In this document: positions 17,841 to 29,577 of the stretch, in pieces
How the letters are laid out: every line of letters starts with the position of its first letter
Position numbering within the stretch: position 1 is the stretch's first letter
Assembly: GCA_017656255.1 (NCBI GenBank)
Contig: JACDOE010000002.1
Span: 210,578 to 274,577 of the forward strand
Direction of reading: 5' to 3'
DNA from: Bacillaceae bacterium
Lineage (GTDB): Bacteria > Bacillota > Bacilli > JACDOE01
DNA length: 64,000 bases
Program-made: the position numbers and the translations under genes
The notes under the pieces: generated by a model
Told to the model about the DNA's origin: nothing
What the model saw: the letters and a program-made list of their open reading frames with translations, nothing else
Database searches by the model: none

Positions 17841-17878
17841 TCTCGTTAATTGGGGAAATCTACTGTCTGGGAATTTTT
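17824..17878 (+). terminator. Riboswitch-controlled terminator in purE leader
   Basis: A 17-bp stem joins 17824-17840 (CCCAGGCGGTAGGTTTC) with 17855-17871 (GAAATCTACTGTCTGGG), with several G-U pairs, and is followed by AATTTTTAT. The left arm overlaps the conserved 3' part of the aptamer. Confidence 0.75.
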
Positions 17879-17905
17879 ATGAAACGGACTGGAAGGAGGA
17901 CGATT

Positions 17906-18397
17906 ATGTCACAACCGCTGGTTGGGGTCATTATGGGAAGTACGTCGGACTGGGATACGATGAAGGGAGTCTGTGAGGTTCTGGATGAACTGGACGTTCC
18001 TTATGAAAAAAAAGTGGTATCGGCCCATCGGACGCCGGATCTGATGTTTGAATATGCGGAAACTGCAAAAGATCGCGGCCTGGAAGTCATCGTCGCGGGA
18101 GCGGGAGGGGCGGCTCATCTCCCCGGGATGACCGCGGCAAAAACGGTGCTGCCCGTCATCGGTGTTCCGGTAAAATCGTCCAATCTGAACGGGCTGGATT
18201 CACTACTTTCCATCGTTCAGATGCCGGCGGGTGTACCGGTTGCTACAGTGGCCATCGGAAAAGCAGGTGCAGCCAATGCCGGCCTGCTGGCGGCCCAGAT
18301 CCTGGGAAACAAATATCCGGACATTCAAGGGCGACTGGAAAAGAGGCGTGAAGCCATTAAACAAAAAGTCTTGGAAAGTGGTGGCGATCTGACATGA
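17906..18397 (+). CDS. purE: N5-carboxyaminoimidazole ribonucleotide mutase
   Basis: Converts N5-CAIR (made by PurK) to CAIR in IMP synthesis. The 163-residue class I PurE starts [19 protein letters not shown] with the GSTSDW phosphate-binding motif and has SAHRTPD and [11 protein letters not shown] active-site segments. ATG at 17906 is preceded by AAGGAGG (17893-17899); the frame open further upstream is riboswitch sequence, not coding. Its stop overlaps the purK start by ATGA. Confidence 0.97.
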   Translation: MSQPLVGVIMGSTSDWDTMKGVCEVLDELDVPYEKKVVSAHRTPDLMFEYAETAKDRGLEVIVAGAGGAAHLPGMTAAKTVLPVIGVPVKSSNLNGLDSLLSIVQMPAGVPVATVAIGKAGAANAGLLAAQILGNKYPDIQGRLEKRREAIKQKVLESGGDLT

Positions 18398-19524
18398 CGA
18401 AAGTCGTGAAACCGGGATCAACCATTGGTATTCTGGGTGGTGGACAGCTGGGTCGCATGATGGCTCTCGAAGCCAGGGAAATGGGCTACCGGACGGTATG
18501 CCTGGATCCGACACCGGATTCTCCCTGCGGCCAGGTGTCGGACCGGCAGTTTACCGGCGGATTTGATGATATGGAAACGGCGAGAGCGCTGGCAGAAGCA
18601 TCCGATGTGGTCACCTACGAGTTTGAAAATGTGGATTCCCGCATCGTCAGTGAACTTGAAAATACGTACTATTTTCCCCAGGGAAGCCGGATTCTTCACC
18701 TGTCCCGGCATCGCATCCGGGAAAAATCATCCCTCCGTGATGCCGGCATTCCGGTCACCCCGTTTGTTCCCGTCTACAACCGGGAGGACTTGCTTAAAGG
18801 ACTGGAAGAAGTGGGTATCCCCTGTGTGCTGAAAACAGCCACCGGCGGCTATGACGGGAAAGGACAGGCCGTCATCCGCTCCCGCGAAGAGGCGGAAAAA
18901 GCGTTTGAAGAAATGAGCCGGACCCACGATGAATTCGTGCTGGAACAATGGATTACCTTTCAGTGCGAACTCTCAGTGATAGTCGCCCGCAACCCGTCCG
19001 GTGAACGGGATACGTTCCCGGTGGCGGAAAATATTCATCGTGACAATATCCTTCACCTTTCCATCGTACCCGCCAGAGTAGACCGATCCGTACAGGAAAA
19101 GGCACGAGAACTCGCACTAAAGATTGCGGATACGTTTGACCTGGTCGGATTGCTGGCGGTGGAGATGTTTTTGACCGAGGACGGGAATTTGTATGTCAAT
19201 GAACTGGCTCCCCGCCCCCATAATTCCGGTCACTATACGCAGGATGCTTGCCTCACCTCGCAGTTTGAACAGCATGTGAGAACGGTATGCAACCTGCCGC
19301 TCGGACCGACGGACCTGATCACCCCGGTGGTGATGGTCAACATTCTGGGTGAGCACCTGAAACCGGTTCTCGATCAGATGACTCAGATCGATCCGAGAGT
19401 CAAAATTCACCTGTACGGCAAAAAAGAAGCGAAAACCAAGCGAAAAATGGGGCACCTCAACGTCGTGGCCGAATCCACGGAACAGGCCCTTGACATCATA
19501 AAAAAAATGAATATCTGGACATAA
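18394..19524 (+). CDS. purK: 5-(carboxyamino)imidazole ribonucleotide synthase
   Basis: ATP- and bicarbonate-dependent carboxylation of AIR to N5-CAIR. The 376-residue ATP-grasp protein begins with a Rossmann-like [11 protein letters not shown] motif, has the [15 protein letters not shown]-grasp loop near residues 146-157 and the [13 protein letters not shown] segment near 270. Overlaps purE by 4 nt and is followed by purB after 21 nt. Confidence 0.96.
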   Translation: MTKVVKPGSTIGILGGGQLGRMMALEAREMGYRTVCLDPTPDSPCGQVSDRQFTGGFDDMETARALAEASDVVTYEFENVDSRIVSELENTYYFPQGSRILHLSRHRIREKSSLRDAGIPVTPFVPVYNREDLLKGLEEVGIPCVLKTATGGYDGKGQAVIRSREEAEKAFEEMSRTHDEFVLEQWITFQCELSVIVARNPSGERDTFPVAENIHRDNILHLSIVPARVDRSVQEKARELALKIADTFDLVGLLAVEMFLTEDGNLYVNELAPRPHNSGHYTQDACLTSQFEQHVRTVCNLPLGPTDLITPVVMVNILGEHLKPVLDQMTQIDPRVKIHLYGKKEAKTKRKMGHLNVVAESTEQALDIIKKMNIWT

Positions 19525-19545
19525 AACGGGAGGGTAAAACAAACC

Positions 19546-20841
19546 ATGATTGATCGTTATTCACGACCCGAAATGAAGGCCATCTGGACCGAAGAAAACA
19601 AGTTCCGCGCCTGGCTGGAAGTGGAGATCCTGGCCTGTGAAGCCTGGTCTAAACTGGGGCATATCCCGGAAGAAGACGTGAAAAAACTGAGAGAAAATGC
19701 GGATTTTGATGTGAATCGCATCTATGAAATCGAGCAGGAAACCCGTCACGATGTCGTCGCGTTTACCCGGGCGGTATCGGAAACGCTGGGTGATGAGAAA
19801 AAGTGGGTACATTACGGGCTCACGTCGACGGATGTTGTTGACACCGCCCTCGGCTATCTGCTGCGTCAGGCCAACGACATCCTGCAGAAGGATCTGGAAC
19901 GTTTTATCGAGGTTCTGAAAAATAAAGCGCGCGAACACAAATACACCGTAATGATGGGAAGAACCCACGGAGTACACGCAGAACCGACCACCTTCGGCCT
20001 GAAACTTGCCCTGTGGTATGAAGAGATGAAACGCAATCTGGAACGGTTCCACAATGCCCGCAACCGGGTGGAATTTGGCAAGATCTCCGGAGCTGTCGGA
20101 ACGTATGCCAATATCGACCCCTTTGTTGAAAAATATGTCTGCGAAAATCTGGGGATTTCGCCGGCCCCGATTTCAACCCAGACCCTGCAGCGGGACCGCC
20201 ATGCCGAATATATGGCCACCCTCGCCCTAATCGCCACCTCCATGGAAAAAATGGCGACGGAAATCCGAGCCCTGCAGAAGAGTGAAGTACGGGAAGTGGA
20301 AGAGAAATTCCATAAAGGACAAAAGGGATCTTCCGCCATGCCGCACAAACGCAATCCGGTCGGAAGCGAAAATATCTCCGGGCTGGCCCGGGTCATTCGC
20401 GGCTACATGATGTCCTCCTATGAAAATGTGAGCCTCTGGCATGAACGGGATATCTCCCATTCTTCCGTGGAACGGGTGATTCTGCCGGATGCCACAATTC
20501 TGCTGAACTATATGCTGAACCGTTTTGCCGGTATTGTGGAAAATCTGACCGTCTTCCCGGAAAACATGAAACGCAACATGGACCGGACCTTCGGATTGAT
20601 TTATTCCCAGCGTGTGCTGTTGAAACTGATCGATAAAGGACTTAGCCGGGAAAAAGCGTATGACACCGTACAGCCGCTGGCCATGCAGGCCTGGGAAGAA
20701 CAGCGTCCGTTCCGCGATCTGGTTGAAGCCGATGAAACGGTACAGGCGTATCTTAGCGCAGAAGATATAGACGATTGCTTTGATTACAACTGGCATTTGA
20801 AAAACGTGGATACTATTTTTAAGCGTGTCGGTCTGGCGTAA
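19546..20841 (+). CDS. purB: Adenylosuccinate lyase
   Basis: Acts twice in purine synthesis: SAICAR to AICAR and adenylosuccinate to AMP, releasing fumarate. The 431-residue fumarase/aspartase-fold protein has the family signature [19 protein letters not shown] (about residues 262-280) and the catalytic TSTDVVDTA and [11 protein letters not shown] motifs. ATG follows CGGGAGGG. Length is standard for the Bacillus type. Confidence 0.97.
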   Translation: MIDRYSRPEMKAIWTEENKFRAWLEVEILACEAWSKLGHIPEEDVKKLRENADFDVNRIYEIEQETRHDVVAFTRAVSETLGDEKKWVHYGLTSTDVVDTALGYLLRQANDILQKDLERFIEVLKNKAREHKYTVMMGRTHGVHAEPTTFGLKLALWYEEMKRNLERFHNARNRVEFGKISGAVGTYANIDPFVEKYVCENLGISPAPISTQTLQRDRHAEYMATLALIATSMEKMATEIRALQKSEVREVEEKFHKGQKGSSAMPHKRNPVGSENISGLARVIRGYMMSSYENVSLWHERDISHSSVERVILPDATILLNYMLNRFAGIVENLTVFPENMKRNMDRTFGLIYSQRVLLKLIDKGLSREKAYDTVQPLAMQAWEEQRPFRDLVEADETVQAYLSAEDIDDCFDYNWHLKNVDTIFKRVGLA

Positions 20842-20890
20842 AACAATAACTGGCAGTCAGTTGAAAATTATAAAACGGGAGATGAAAATC

Positions 20891-21622
20891 ATGTCCATCG
20901 ACGTTCAAAAAGGTGACATGTTGTATGAAGGGAAAGCCAAAAAAATTTATCTCACCAGTGACCCGGAACTTTACTGGGTGGAATACAAGGATTCCGCCAG
21001 TGCGTTTAACGGAGAAAAGAAGGGAACCATCCAGGGAAAAGGAGAGCTGAACAATCGCATTACCAGTATCTTCTTTGAGATGTTGACCAAGAAAGGGATT
21101 GAGAACCATTTTGTGCGTCGGCTTTCTGCCACAGAACAACTGGTTCGACGTGTAGAAATCATCCCCCTGGAAGTGGTGGTTCGCAATATCGCTGCCGGTT
21201 CACTCGCCAAACGCCTGGGAATGGAAGAAGGAACGGAACTGCAGTTTCCGGTGGTGGAGTTTTACTACAAGGATGATGCACTGGGAGACCCGCTGGTGAA
21301 TAATTCCCATATCCGTGTGCTTCAAGTAGCCACGGACGAAGAACTCCAGATTTTAAGTGAAATGGGACTGAAGATCAATCATCTCCTGATGAACTATATG
21401 AAAGAACGGGGCATCCTGCTGGTGGATTTCAAGCTGGAATTCGGCCGGACTCCGGACGGCACGATTCTCCTGGCAGATGAAATTTCCCCGGACACCTGCC
21501 GTTTCTGGGATGCGGAGACCATGGAAAAACTGGACAAAGACCGTTTTCGCCGGGACCTTGGAAGTGTGGAAGAAGCCTATCGTGAAATCTTTAAGCGACT
21601 GGGAGGAGAAGATCATGTTTAA
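20891..21622 (+). CDS. purC: SAICAR synthase
   Basis: Joins CAIR and aspartate with ATP to form SAICAR. The 243-residue product begins [20 protein letters not shown] and has the [13 protein letters not shown] [14 protein letters not shown] segment and [14 protein letters not shown] active-site region. The frame is open back to 20825, overlapping purB, but ATG at 20891 with GGGAG 9 nt upstream gives the conserved N-terminus. Overlaps purS by 8 nt. Confidence 0.96.
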   Translation: MSIDVQKGDMLYEGKAKKIYLTSDPELYWVEYKDSASAFNGEKKGTIQGKGELNNRITSIFFEMLTKKGIENHFVRRLSATEQLVRRVEIIPLEVVVRNIAAGSLAKRLGMEEGTELQFPVVEFYYKDDALGDPLVNNSHIRVLQVATDEELQILSEMGLKINHLLMNYMKERGILLVDFKLEFGRTPDGTILLADEISPDTCRFWDAETMEKLDKDRFRRDLGSVEEAYREIFKRLGGEDHV

Positions 21623-21863
21623 AGCGCTGGTATATGTCACCCTGAAGGAGAGCGTACTGGATCCACAGGGGAATGCGGTGAAAGATTCCCTGCATTCGCT
21701 GGGATTCAACGAAGCAGCCGATGTGCGCATCGGTAAGTATATGGAGCTTGAGATCGATCTGGACGATAAGTCACAGGCTGAACAAAGAGTCACAGAAATG
21801 TGTGAAAAATTGCTCGCCAATACCGTTATCGAAGATTACCGTTTTGAACTGATTGAAGGGTAA
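21615..21863 (+). CDS. purS: Phosphoribosylformylglycinamidine synthase subunit PurS
   Basis: Small subunit of the three-part FGAM synthase (PurS-PurQ-PurL), thought to help pass ammonia between PurQ and PurL. The 82-residue product [19 protein letters not shown] has the typical PurS opening and the [14 protein letters not shown] segment. Start chosen at 21615 after GGGAGGAG; it overlaps the purC end, indicating coupling. Confidence 0.95.
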   Translation: MFKALVYVTLKESVLDPQGNAVKDSLHSLGFNEAADVRIGKYMELEIDLDDKSQAEQRVTEMCEKLLANTVIEDYRFELIEG

Positions 21864-21896
21864 CACGCCTGAGATAAAAAGGGAGGGGAAGACGCC

Positions 21897-22580
21897 ATGA
21901 ACTTCGCGGTGATCGTTTTTCCGGGGTCCAATTGTGACGTGGATATGTATAAAGCAATTGAAGATGTCCTGGAAGATGCAACAGTGGATTATGTCTGGCA
22001 TGCCGAAAAAGATCTGAGCCGCTACGATGCCGTTTTACTGCCGGGAGGCTTCTCATACGGGGACTACCTGCGTCCCGGCGCCATCGCCCGTTTTGCCGCG
22101 GTGATGGAAGAGGTGAAAAAAGCGGCGGATGCAGGCAAACCGGTCCTGGGCGTGTGCAACGGTTTTCAGGTCCTGCTGGAAGCGGGCCTGTTGCCGGGCG
22201 CCATGCGCCGTAACGACAGCCTGAAATTTGTGTGTGAACCTGAAGAACTGATCGTTGAAAATAATCATACCGTCTTTACTTCAGACTATGATAAGGGTGA
22301 ACAGATCATCATTCCGGTAGCCCACGGTGACGGGAACTATTACTGTGATCAGCAGACATTGAAAGAATTGCAGGAGAACGGACAGATTGTCTTCCGCTAT
22401 GCGGAAAACCCCAACGGATCCGTGAATGATATCGCCGGTATTTGTAACAAACAGGGGAATGTCCTGGGCATGATGCCTCATCCGGAACGGGCCGTTCATC
22501 AGCTTCTGGGTTCAGAAGACGGACGGAGACTGTTTACATCGATTTTAAAATACTGGAGGGAGAACCATGGCGCAGCATAA
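21897..22580 (+). CDS. purQ: Phosphoribosylformylglycinamidine synthase subunit PurQ (glutaminase)
   Basis: Class-I glutamine amidotransferase that supplies ammonia for FGAM synthesis. The 227-residue product has the [14 protein letters not shown] oxyanion segment, the catalytic Cys in VLGVCNGFQ (about residue 86) and His/Glu in MMPHPER near 195-200. ATG follows GGGAGGGGAAG. The 3' end overlaps purL by 14 nt. Confidence 0.97.
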   Translation: MNFAVIVFPGSNCDVDMYKAIEDVLEDATVDYVWHAEKDLSRYDAVLLPGGFSYGDYLRPGAIARFAAVMEEVKKAADAGKPVLGVCNGFQVLLEAGLLPGAMRRNDSLKFVCEPEELIVENNHTVFTSDYDKGEQIIIPVAHGDGNYYCDQQTLKELQENGQIVFRYAENPNGSVNDIAGICNKQGNVLGMMPHPERAVHQLLGSEDGRRLFTSILKYWRENHGAA

Positions 22581-24843
22581 AACCCGTGAAGATGAACAAA
22601 AGCAGCCGCAAGTGAGCGAACCGACTCCTGACCAGATCTATGAACAAAAATTATATCGGGAAATGGGACTGACGGACCAGGAATACGACATGATCGTCAA
22701 TTTGATCGGACGCCGTCCCAATTATACAGAAACCGGCCTTTACAGCGTGATGTGGTCGGAGCACTGCAGTTACAAACATTCCAGACCGGTGCTGCGTCGT
22801 TTTCCCACCAGTGGGGAACGCGTCCTGCAGGGTCCCGGTGAAGGTGCAGGAATCGTGGACATCGGCGACGACCAGGCGGTTGTATTTAAAATTGAAAGTC
22901 ACAACCACCCTTCCGCGATTGAACCGTATCAGGGAGCAGCCACCGGTGTCGGCGGCATCATCCGGGACGTCTTTTCCATGGGAGCACGACCGATTGCCCT
23001 GCTCAACTCGCTTCGCTTCGGGGAATTGAAAGATAACCCGCGGGTGAAATACCTGTTTGAACATGTGGTAGAAGGCATCGCCGGATACGGTAACTGTATC
23101 GGAATTCCCACCGTCGGCGGGGAAGTGGTGTTTGATAAAAGCTATGACGGAAATCCGCTGGTCAACGCCATGTGTGTCGGCCTGATTGACCATGACAAGA
23201 TCCAGAAAGGGGTCGCAAAAGGGATCGGCAATCCGGTGATGTATGTCGGAGCCAGCACCGGCCGTGACGGCATCCACGGGGCCACCTTTGCATCCGAAGA
23301 ACTGGGTGAAGATTCTGACTCCAAACGGCCTGCCGTTCAGGTGGGAGACCCGTTCATGGAGAAACTGCTGCTTGAAGCCTGTCTTGAACTGATCGACAGC
23401 GGTGCCGTTGTCGGGATTCAGGATATGGGTGCCGCCGGCCTGACCTCATCCAGTGCGGAAATGGCAAGTAAAGCGGGAAACGGGATCGAATTGAACCTGG
23501 ATCTGGTTCCCCAGCGGGAAAAAGGGATGACCCCTTATGAAATGATGCTGTCCGAATCCCAGGAACGGATGCTGGTGGTCGTGGAAAAAGGACGGGAAGA
23601 AGAAGTCAAGGCCATTTTTGACAAATGGGGACTCCATTCTCAGGTGATCGGAAAAGTCACGGATGACAAAACACTGCGTCTGACCCACCGTGGCGAAGTG
23701 GTGGCGGAAGTTCCCGTTGATTCCCTGGCGGAAGATGCACCGGTCTATCATTGTGAATCGACAATAGCCCGCTACTACGAAGAGAATAAAGGTTACGACC
23801 CGCATACGCTTCCGGAACCGTCGGATTATAGTCAGGCGTTAAAGGATCTGCTTGCGGCACCGACCATCGCCAGCAAGGAATGGGTATATCGTCAGTATGA
23901 CCACATGGTGCGGACCAGTACGGTGGTCAGACCGGGATCCGATGCTGCTGTTGTAAGCATTCGCGGAACGAAAAAGGCGCTGGCGATGACCACGGACTGT
24001 AACGGACGTTACGTCTATCTGGATCCTGAGCAGGGCGGTGCCATTGCCGTGGCCGAAGCGGCACGCAACATCGTCTGCTCCGGAGCCGAACCACTGGCGA
24101 TTACCGATTGCCTGAACTTCGGAAATCCGGAAAAACCGGAGATTTTCTGGCAGTTTGAAAAAGCGGTGGACGGAATGAGTGAATCCTGTCGGGTTCTCAA
24201 CACCCCGGTTATCAGTGGAAACGTCAGTTTCTACAATGAAACCAGCGGTGAAGCCGTCTACCCGACCCCGGTTGTTGGGATGGTCGGACTGGTTCATGAT
24301 ACGGAGCATCTTACTACCCAGGATTTCAAACAGGAAGGGGATCACATCCTGCTGATCGGTGAAACGAAGCCGGAACTGGGAGGCAGCGAGTATCAGAAGC
24401 TGGTGAACGGCAAGATCGAAGGACGCCCGCCTGTCATCGACCTGGAGACGGAGCAGAAAGCGCAGAAACTTGTGTTGGAGGCCATTCAGAACGGCCTGGT
24501 CCATTCCGCCCATGATCTGGCAGAAGGCGGTCTGGCCGTTGCCCTTGCGGAAAGCTGTATTTCCGGAGGCATCGGAGCCAGTGTATCACTGGATACCGAT
24601 TTACGGACGGATCACATGCTGTTCAGTGAATCACAATCCCGCTTTTTATTAAGTGTGGCGGAAGAACATGTAGCCAAACTTCAAAAAATGGCAGAAGAGG
24701 CCGGCGTACCACTTAAGGATATCGGACGCACCGGAGGCCGTGACGTGCACGTGAGCGTTAACGGTAAATCCGTGATTACAGTACCTGTAACGGATCTGGA
24801 GAGCGCATGGAAAGGTTCGATTCCATCCATCATGAAAGGATGA
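22567..24843 (+). CDS. purL: Phosphoribosylformylglycinamidine synthase subunit PurL
   Basis: The synthetase subunit converts FGAR to FGAM with ATP and ammonia from PurQ. The 758-residue short-type PurL has the [16 protein letters not shown] opening, the [14 protein letters not shown] nucleotide-binding segment, [14 protein letters not shown], and a second AIRS-like half with [21 protein letters not shown] at 22567 sits behind GGAGGGAG inside the purQ end. Ends 6 nt before the purF start. Confidence 0.97.
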   Translation: MAQHKTREDEQKQPQVSEPTPDQIYEQKLYREMGLTDQEYDMIVNLIGRRPNYTETGLYSVMWSEHCSYKHSRPVLRRFPTSGERVLQGPGEGAGIVDIGDDQAVVFKIESHNHPSAIEPYQGAATGVGGIIRDVFSMGARPIALLNSLRFGELKDNPRVKYLFEHVVEGIAGYGNCIGIPTVGGEVVFDKSYDGNPLVNAMCVGLIDHDKIQKGVAKGIGNPVMYVGASTGRDGIHGATFASEELGEDSDSKRPAVQVGDPFMEKLLLEACLELIDSGAVVGIQDMGAAGLTSSSAEMASKAGNGIELNLDLVPQREKGMTPYEMMLSESQERMLVVVEKGREEEVKAIFDKWGLHSQVIGKVTDDKTLRLTHRGEVVAEVPVDSLAEDAPVYHCESTIARYYEENKGYDPHTLPEPSDYSQALKDLLAAPTIASKEWVYRQYDHMVRTSTVVRPGSDAAVVSIRGTKKALAMTTDCNGRYVYLDPEQGGAIAVAEAARNIVCSGAEPLAITDCLNFGNPEKPEIFWQFEKAVDGMSESCRVLNTPVISGNVSFYNETSGEAVYPTPVVGMVGLVHDTEHLTTQDFKQEGDHILLIGETKPELGGSEYQKLVNGKIEGRPPVIDLETEQKAQKLVLEAIQNGLVHSAHDLAEGGLAVALAESCISGGIGASVSLDTDLRTDHMLFSESQSRFLLSVAEEHVAKLQKMAEEAGVPLKDIGRTGGRDVHVSVNGKSVITVPVTDLESAWKGSIPSIMKG

Positions 24844-24849
24844 GTTCCA

Positions 24850-26307
24850 TTGACACGACATCATCTCGACATCTATAACTGGTTTGGCCATCATGACCCG
24901 ATGGTCTGGGATAAACTGAATGAAGAATGCGGTGTTTTCGGTATTTTTAATCATCCGGATGCGCCTCAGTTGACGTATTACGGGATTCACGCCCTGCAGC
25001 ACCGCGGACAGGAAAGTGCGGGCATCGTGGCCTCCAATGGCGAAAAAGTTGCCGGACACCGCGGTATGGGACTGGTGACGGAAGCGTTCAACAACGGCCA
25101 ATTGAACAAAATTCACGGTCACATCGCCATCGGCCACACCCGCTACACCACAGCCGGTGAAAGCAAACTGGAGAATGCCCAGCCCTTGATTTTCAAGAAT
25201 CGTTACGGCACACTGGGTCTGGCCCATAACGGCAATTTGGTCAATGCGGTGCAACTTCGAGATCGTCTTGAAGAGGAGGGGTCCATTTTTCAGACGACCA
25301 GTGATACAGAAGTGATCGCCCATCTGATCGCCCGTTCCCGCAAGGAAACACTGGAAGAAGCGATTATCGAATCCCTCCGTACCATCGAAGGGGCTTTCGC
25401 CCTTTTGATTATGACGAAAGACAAACTGTATGCCGCACTGGATGGAAACGGCCTTCGCCCGCTGGCTCTGGGGAAACTGGAAGACGGCTATGCCGTTTCA
25501 TCCGAGACCTGTGCCTTTGATGCCACCGGTGTTGAACATGTGCGTGATATCAAGCCGGGTGAGCTTCTGATCATGGACCAGGACGGTATCCGCTCTGAGA
25601 TGTTTACTGATCGCATCCAGCGGGCCACCTGCAGTTTTGAATATATCTATTTTGCCCGCCCGGACAGTAATATTGACGGGATCAACGTCCATCTGGCCCG
25701 GAAACGCCTGGGCAAACAACTGGCCAAAGAGGCTCCGGTCGAAGCTGATGTCGTCACCGGCGTACCCGACTCCAGTATCTCTGCGGCCATCGGATTTGCT
25801 GAAGAAACGGGCATTCCCTATGAACTGGGATTGATCAAGAATCGCTATGTGGGCAGAACCTTCATTCAGCCCAGTCAGGAAATGCGTTCGCGGGGCGTGC
25901 AGATGAAGTTGAATGCGGTTCAGAAAATTGTGAAAGGCAAACGGGTGGTCATGATCGATGACTCCATTGTCAGAGGCACCACCAGTGGACGGATTGTCCG
26001 TATGCTTCGCGAGGCCGGTGCCACCGAAGTGCATGTCCGCATCAGTTCCCCGCCGGTTAAAAATCCGTGTTTCTACGGAATCGATACCTCGACACGGGAG
26101 GAACTGATCGCCGCCAATAAAAGTGTGGAAGAGATCCGGGAATGGATCGGCGCGGATTCCTTATATTTTCTGTCTCCTGAAGGCATGTTAAAAGCAATCG
26201 GCCGGACAGGACCCGAGCCGAATCAGGGTCACTGTATGGCCTGTTTTACCGGTAAATATCCGACTGAAGTGTATGATCAGGGTCAATATCCGTATGATAA
26301 ATGCTGA
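24850..26307 (+). CDS. purF: Amidophosphoribosyltransferase
   Basis: First committed step: PRPP plus glutamine to phosphoribosylamine. The 485-residue product has the Ntn nucleophile at Cys27 (NEECGVFGIF), implying removal of a 26-residue propeptide, which is longer than the short propeptide of B. subtilis PurF. The PRPP loop is VVMIDDSIVRGTTS, and C-terminal cysteines (NPCFYG, GHCMACFTG) indicate the 4Fe-4S-containing type that is degraded when the cluster is lost. The start is a TTG at 24850 after GGATGAG; an internal ATG at 24901 lacks a ribosome site. Confidence 0.96.
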   Translation: MTRHHLDIYNWFGHHDPMVWDKLNEECGVFGIFNHPDAPQLTYYGIHALQHRGQESAGIVASNGEKVAGHRGMGLVTEAFNNGQLNKIHGHIAIGHTRYTTAGESKLENAQPLIFKNRYGTLGLAHNGNLVNAVQLRDRLEEEGSIFQTTSDTEVIAHLIARSRKETLEEAIIESLRTIEGAFALLIMTKDKLYAALDGNGLRPLALGKLEDGYAVSSETCAFDATGVEHVRDIKPGELLIMDQDGIRSEMFTDRIQRATCSFEYIYFARPDSNIDGINVHLARKRLGKQLAKEAPVEADVVTGVPDSSISAAIGFAEETGIPYELGLIKNRYVGRTFIQPSQEMRSRGVQMKLNAVQKIVKGKRVVMIDDSIVRGTTSGRIVRMLREAGATEVHVRISSPPVKNPCFYGIDTSTREELIAANKSVEEIREWIGADSLYFLSPEGMLKAIGRTGPEPNQGHCMACFTGKYPTEVYDQGQYPYDKC

Positions 26308-26334
26308 TCGAAAAATAGATCTGGAGGTCTCAAA

Positions 26335-27366
26335 ATGAGTGACAGGTATAAGCAGGCCGGTGTCGACATTGATGCCGGCAACCAGGCCGTCGAAAGGATG
26401 AAGAAACATGTCCGCCGCACATTCCGCCCCGGTGTTGCCGATGATCTGGGCGGATTCGGCGCCATGTTTCGCCTCGATACGGAAAAATACAAAAAACCGG
26501 TGCTGGTGTCGGGTTCGGACGGAGTTGGAACCAAACTGAAACTGGCGTTTATGATGGATCGTCATGACACGGTCGGCGTCGATGCCGTCGCCATGTGCGT
26601 CAATGATATTGTCGTTCAGGGAGCCGAGCCGCTCTTCTTTCTGGATTACATTGCCTGTGATCGCGTGATTCCGGAAAAAATAGAAGCGATCGTAAAAGGC
26701 ATCGCCGACGGTTGTGAACAGGCCGGATGTGCCCTGATCGGCGGGGAAACGGCGGAAATGCCGGATATGTACAGTGAGGGTGAATATGATATCGCCGGCT
26801 TTACCGTCGGGGCGGTTGAAGAAGATCAGATTATTACCGGTGACACCATCCGTGAAGGGGATATCGTGCTGGGCCTTCCCTCCAGTGGGGTGCACAGTAA
26901 CGGCTTTTCCCTGGTGCGTAAAGTCTTCTTTAAAGATCACCATTATACCCTCGATGACAGACTGGAAGAACTAGGGACCACACTGGGAGAAGAACTGATC
27001 AAACCCACCCGCATTTATGTGAAACCGATTCTTTCATTGATGCAGTCGGTCCAGATCAAAGGGATGGCTCATATTACCGGAGGCGGACTGATTGAAAACA
27101 TTCCGCGAATCTTGCCGGAGGGACTGTCAGCCCGGCTGGATGCGACCCGCTGGCCGCAGCGCCCGATTTTTCAAGTGATTCAACGTCTGGGGGATATTCC
27201 GAACGAAGATATGTATCGGACGTTTAATATGGGAATCGGAATGACAGTCATTGTCAGCCGGGAAGATGCAGAACGTGCCAGAGGTGTGCTGGAAGCGGCC
27301 GGTGAAGAGGTCTATCAAATCGGAGAAATCGTGAGCGGTGAAGGCGTCTCCATACAGGGGTGGTGA
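26335..27366 (+). CDS. purM: Phosphoribosylformylglycinamidine cyclo-ligase (AIR synthetase)
   Basis: ATP-dependent ring closure of FGAM to AIR. The 343-residue product starts [23 protein letters not shown], with [15 protein letters not shown] and [14 protein letters not shown] segments and a C-terminal [13 protein letters not shown] motif, all standard. ATG follows CTGGAGG. Four nt separate its stop from the purN start. Confidence 0.97.
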   Translation: MSDRYKQAGVDIDAGNQAVERMKKHVRRTFRPGVADDLGGFGAMFRLDTEKYKKPVLVSGSDGVGTKLKLAFMMDRHDTVGVDAVAMCVNDIVVQGAEPLFFLDYIACDRVIPEKIEAIVKGIADGCEQAGCALIGGETAEMPDMYSEGEYDIAGFTVGAVEEDQIITGDTIREGDIVLGLPSSGVHSNGFSLVRKVFFKDHHYTLDDRLEELGTTLGEELIKPTRIYVKPILSLMQSVQIKGMAHITGGGLIENIPRILPEGLSARLDATRWPQRPIFQVIQRLGDIPNEDMYRTFNMGIGMTVIVSREDAERARGVLEAAGEEVYQIGEIVSGEGVSIQGW

Positions 27367-27370
27367 TCAG

Positions 27371-27991
27371 ATGTCGGGTATGAAAAAAATAGCGGTGTTT
27401 GCTTCCGGGAGCGGATCCAATTTTGAAGCGATTATGACCGCGTGCCAGGATGGAACGATTCGGGGTGGAGAAGTGGTGCTCCTGGTCTGTGATAAGCCGG
27501 GAGCCTATGTCAATGAACGGGCCGAGAAATACGGCATTCCTTCCTTTGTGTTTGCAGCGAAGCAGTATGAAGGAAAAGAAGCCTATGAACGGGACATACT
27601 TAACGTATTAAGAGAAAAACAGGTGGATTTCATCGTCCTGGCCGGATACATGCGATTGGTCGGAAAAGTGCTTCTGGATGCCTACGGTGGAAAAATTATC
27701 AACCTGCATCCATCGTTGCTTCCGGCCTTTCCCGGAAAAGATGCTATCGGCCAGGCGTATGATTACGGGGTGAAAGTGACCGGCGTGACGGTGCACCTGG
27801 TGGACGAAGGACTGGACACCGGGCCGATTATTGCCCAGCGTTCCATTCCCGTTGAGGAAGGGGAAAGCCGTGAATCGATAGAACAGAAGATTCATGAAGA
27901 AGAGCACCGTCTGTTGCCACAGGTGATTCAGTGGTTGATCGATGAACGGATACGTGTGAACGGAAGAAAAGTGGAGATACTCACGGATTGA
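27371..27991 (+). CDS. purN: Phosphoribosylglycinamide formyltransferase
   Basis: Transfers a formyl group from 10-formyl-tetrahydrofolate to GAR. The 206-residue product has the AVFASGSGSNFEAIM phosphate loop, the catalytic NLHPSLLPAFPG segment (His of HPS) and the GVTVHLVDEGLDTGPII motif with the catalytic Asp. ATG at 27371 follows GGGGTGGTGATC; the frame is open further upstream within purM but has no ribosome site there. Confidence 0.96.
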   Translation: MSGMKKIAVFASGSGSNFEAIMTACQDGTIRGGEVVLLVCDKPGAYVNERAEKYGIPSFVFAAKQYEGKEAYERDILNVLREKQVDFIVLAGYMRLVGKVLLDAYGGKIINLHPSLLPAFPGKDAIGQAYDYGVKVTGVTVHLVDEGLDTGPIIAQRSIPVEEGESRESIEQKIHEEEHRLLPQVIQWLIDERIRVNGRKVEILTD

Positions 27992-28006
27992 AAAGGAGGA
28001 GCATGC

Positions 28007-29548
28007 ATGACCATCAAACGGGCGATTATCAGTGTGTCGGACAAAACCGGCATTGTTGAATTTGCAAAGGAACTGAAGCAGCAGGGAATCGAGATCATCT
28101 CAACCGGCGGAACAGCCAGAATGCTGCAAGAAGCCGGGATTGAGGTGACGGGAATTTCCGAGGTGACCGGTTTTCCGGAAATCATGGACGGACGGGTTAA
28201 AACCCTTCATCCCAATATTCACAGTGGCCTGCTGGCGGTCCGGGATAATGAAACTCATGTGAAACAAATGGAAGAACTGGATTTAAAACCGATTGACCTG
28301 GTCGTGGTTAATCTCTATCCCTTCCGTGAAACGATCAGTAAACCGGGTGTCACTCTGGAAGAAGCCATTGAAAATATTGACATCGGCGGACCGACCATGC
28401 TGCGTGCGGCAGCCAAAAACAATGCCTATGTCACGGTTGTGGTGGATGCAGCGGATTACGACACCGTTCTGGAACAGATCAAACAGAACGGCGGTGTCAA
28501 TCAGGAAACACGTCTTCGCCTGGCGGCCAAGGTTTTCCGCCATACGGCGGCTTATGATGCCCTGATCGCCGAATACTTATCGAAAAAAGTGGGAGAAGAT
28601 GCTCCCGATCAGTTAACGGTTACCTTTGAAAAAGTGCAGGATCTTCGTTACGGAGAAAATCCGCACCAGAAAGCTGCCTTTTATCGCAGGCCCCTGCCAA
28701 GTCAGGGAAATATTTCCCGGGCAAAGCAACGGCACGGAAAAGAACTCTCCTATAATAACATTAATGATGCGAATGCGGCCTTATCCATCGTCAAAGAATT
28801 CACGGAACCGGCTGTGGTGGCAGTCAAACATACCAATCCCTGCGGCGTCGGGATCGGAACGACCATCAAAGAAGCTTATGAAAAGGCTTATGAAGCGGAT
28901 CCGGTCTCTATCTTCGGAGGCATTGTGGCAGCCAACCGCCCCATTGACAAAGACACGGCCCTGCTGCTGAAAGAAATTTTCCTGGAGATCATCATGGCGC
29001 CTTCTTTTACTGATGAAGCGCTGGAAGTGCTTCAGAGCAAGAAGAACCTGCGCCTGCTTGAGCTGGGAGAATGGGAGACCCGGGTTGAACCGGAACCCCG
29101 CTATACGTCCGTGGAAGGCGGACTGCTGGTTCAGGACACGGATATCAAACAGATTTCTGAAGCCGACCTGGAGGTTGTGACCGAGCGCAAACCGACGGAA
29201 GACGAAATGAAACAGTTGCTGTTTGCCTGGAAAGTGGTAAAACACGTGAAATCCAACGCCATTGTCCTGGCGAAGGATAATCAGACACTCGGTGTGGGCG
29301 CCGGACAGATGAATCGTGTGGGAGCCGCCCGGATTGCGATTGAACAGGCCGGTGACAGGAGCCGGGGAGCGGTGCTTGCATCCGATGCCTTTTTCCCGAT
29401 GCCGGATACCGTCGAAGAAGCCGGTAAGGCAGGCATCACGGCGATCATTCAGCCGGGAGGTTCCATCCGTGATGAGGACTCCATCAAGGAAGCCAATAAA
29501 CACGGGATTGCCATGGTGTTTACGGGCGTACGTCACTTCAAACATTAA
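28007..29548 (+). CDS. purH: Bifunctional AICAR formyltransferase / IMP cyclohydrolase
   Basis: Last two steps to IMP. The 513-residue product has an N-terminal MGS-like cyclohydrolase domain ([33 protein letters not shown]) to about residue 195, then the AICARFT domain with the catalytic [12 protein letters not shown] (Lys-His) and the C-terminal [12 protein letters not shown] segment. ATG follows AAGGAGG. Length is normal. Confidence 0.97.
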   Translation: MTIKRAIISVSDKTGIVEFAKELKQQGIEIISTGGTARMLQEAGIEVTGISEVTGFPEIMDGRVKTLHPNIHSGLLAVRDNETHVKQMEELDLKPIDLVVVNLYPFRETISKPGVTLEEAIENIDIGGPTMLRAAAKNNAYVTVVVDAADYDTVLEQIKQNGGVNQETRLRLAAKVFRHTAAYDALIAEYLSKKVGEDAPDQLTVTFEKVQDLRYGENPHQKAAFYRRPLPSQGNISRAKQRHGKELSYNNINDANAALSIVKEFTEPAVVAVKHTNPCGVGIGTTIKEAYEKAYEADPVSIFGGIVAANRPIDKDTALLLKEIFLEIIMAPSFTDEALEVLQSKKNLRLLELGEWETRVEPEPRYTSVEGGLLVQDTDIKQISEADLEVVTERKPTEDEMKQLLFAWKVVKHVKSNAIVLAKDNQTLGVGAGQMNRVGAARIAIEQAGDRSRGAVLASDAFFPMPDTVEEAGKAGITAIIQPGGSIRDEDSIKEANKHGIAMVFTGVRHFKH

Positions 29549-29577
29549 TTAAGCATGTTCCAAAGGGGGAATAATCT

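Noticed and set aside
17705..17905. N-terminal extension of purE into its leader
   Set aside because: This stretch is the ykkC-type aptamer and terminator; purE has a strong ribosome site at 17893 and its normal N-terminus at 17906.
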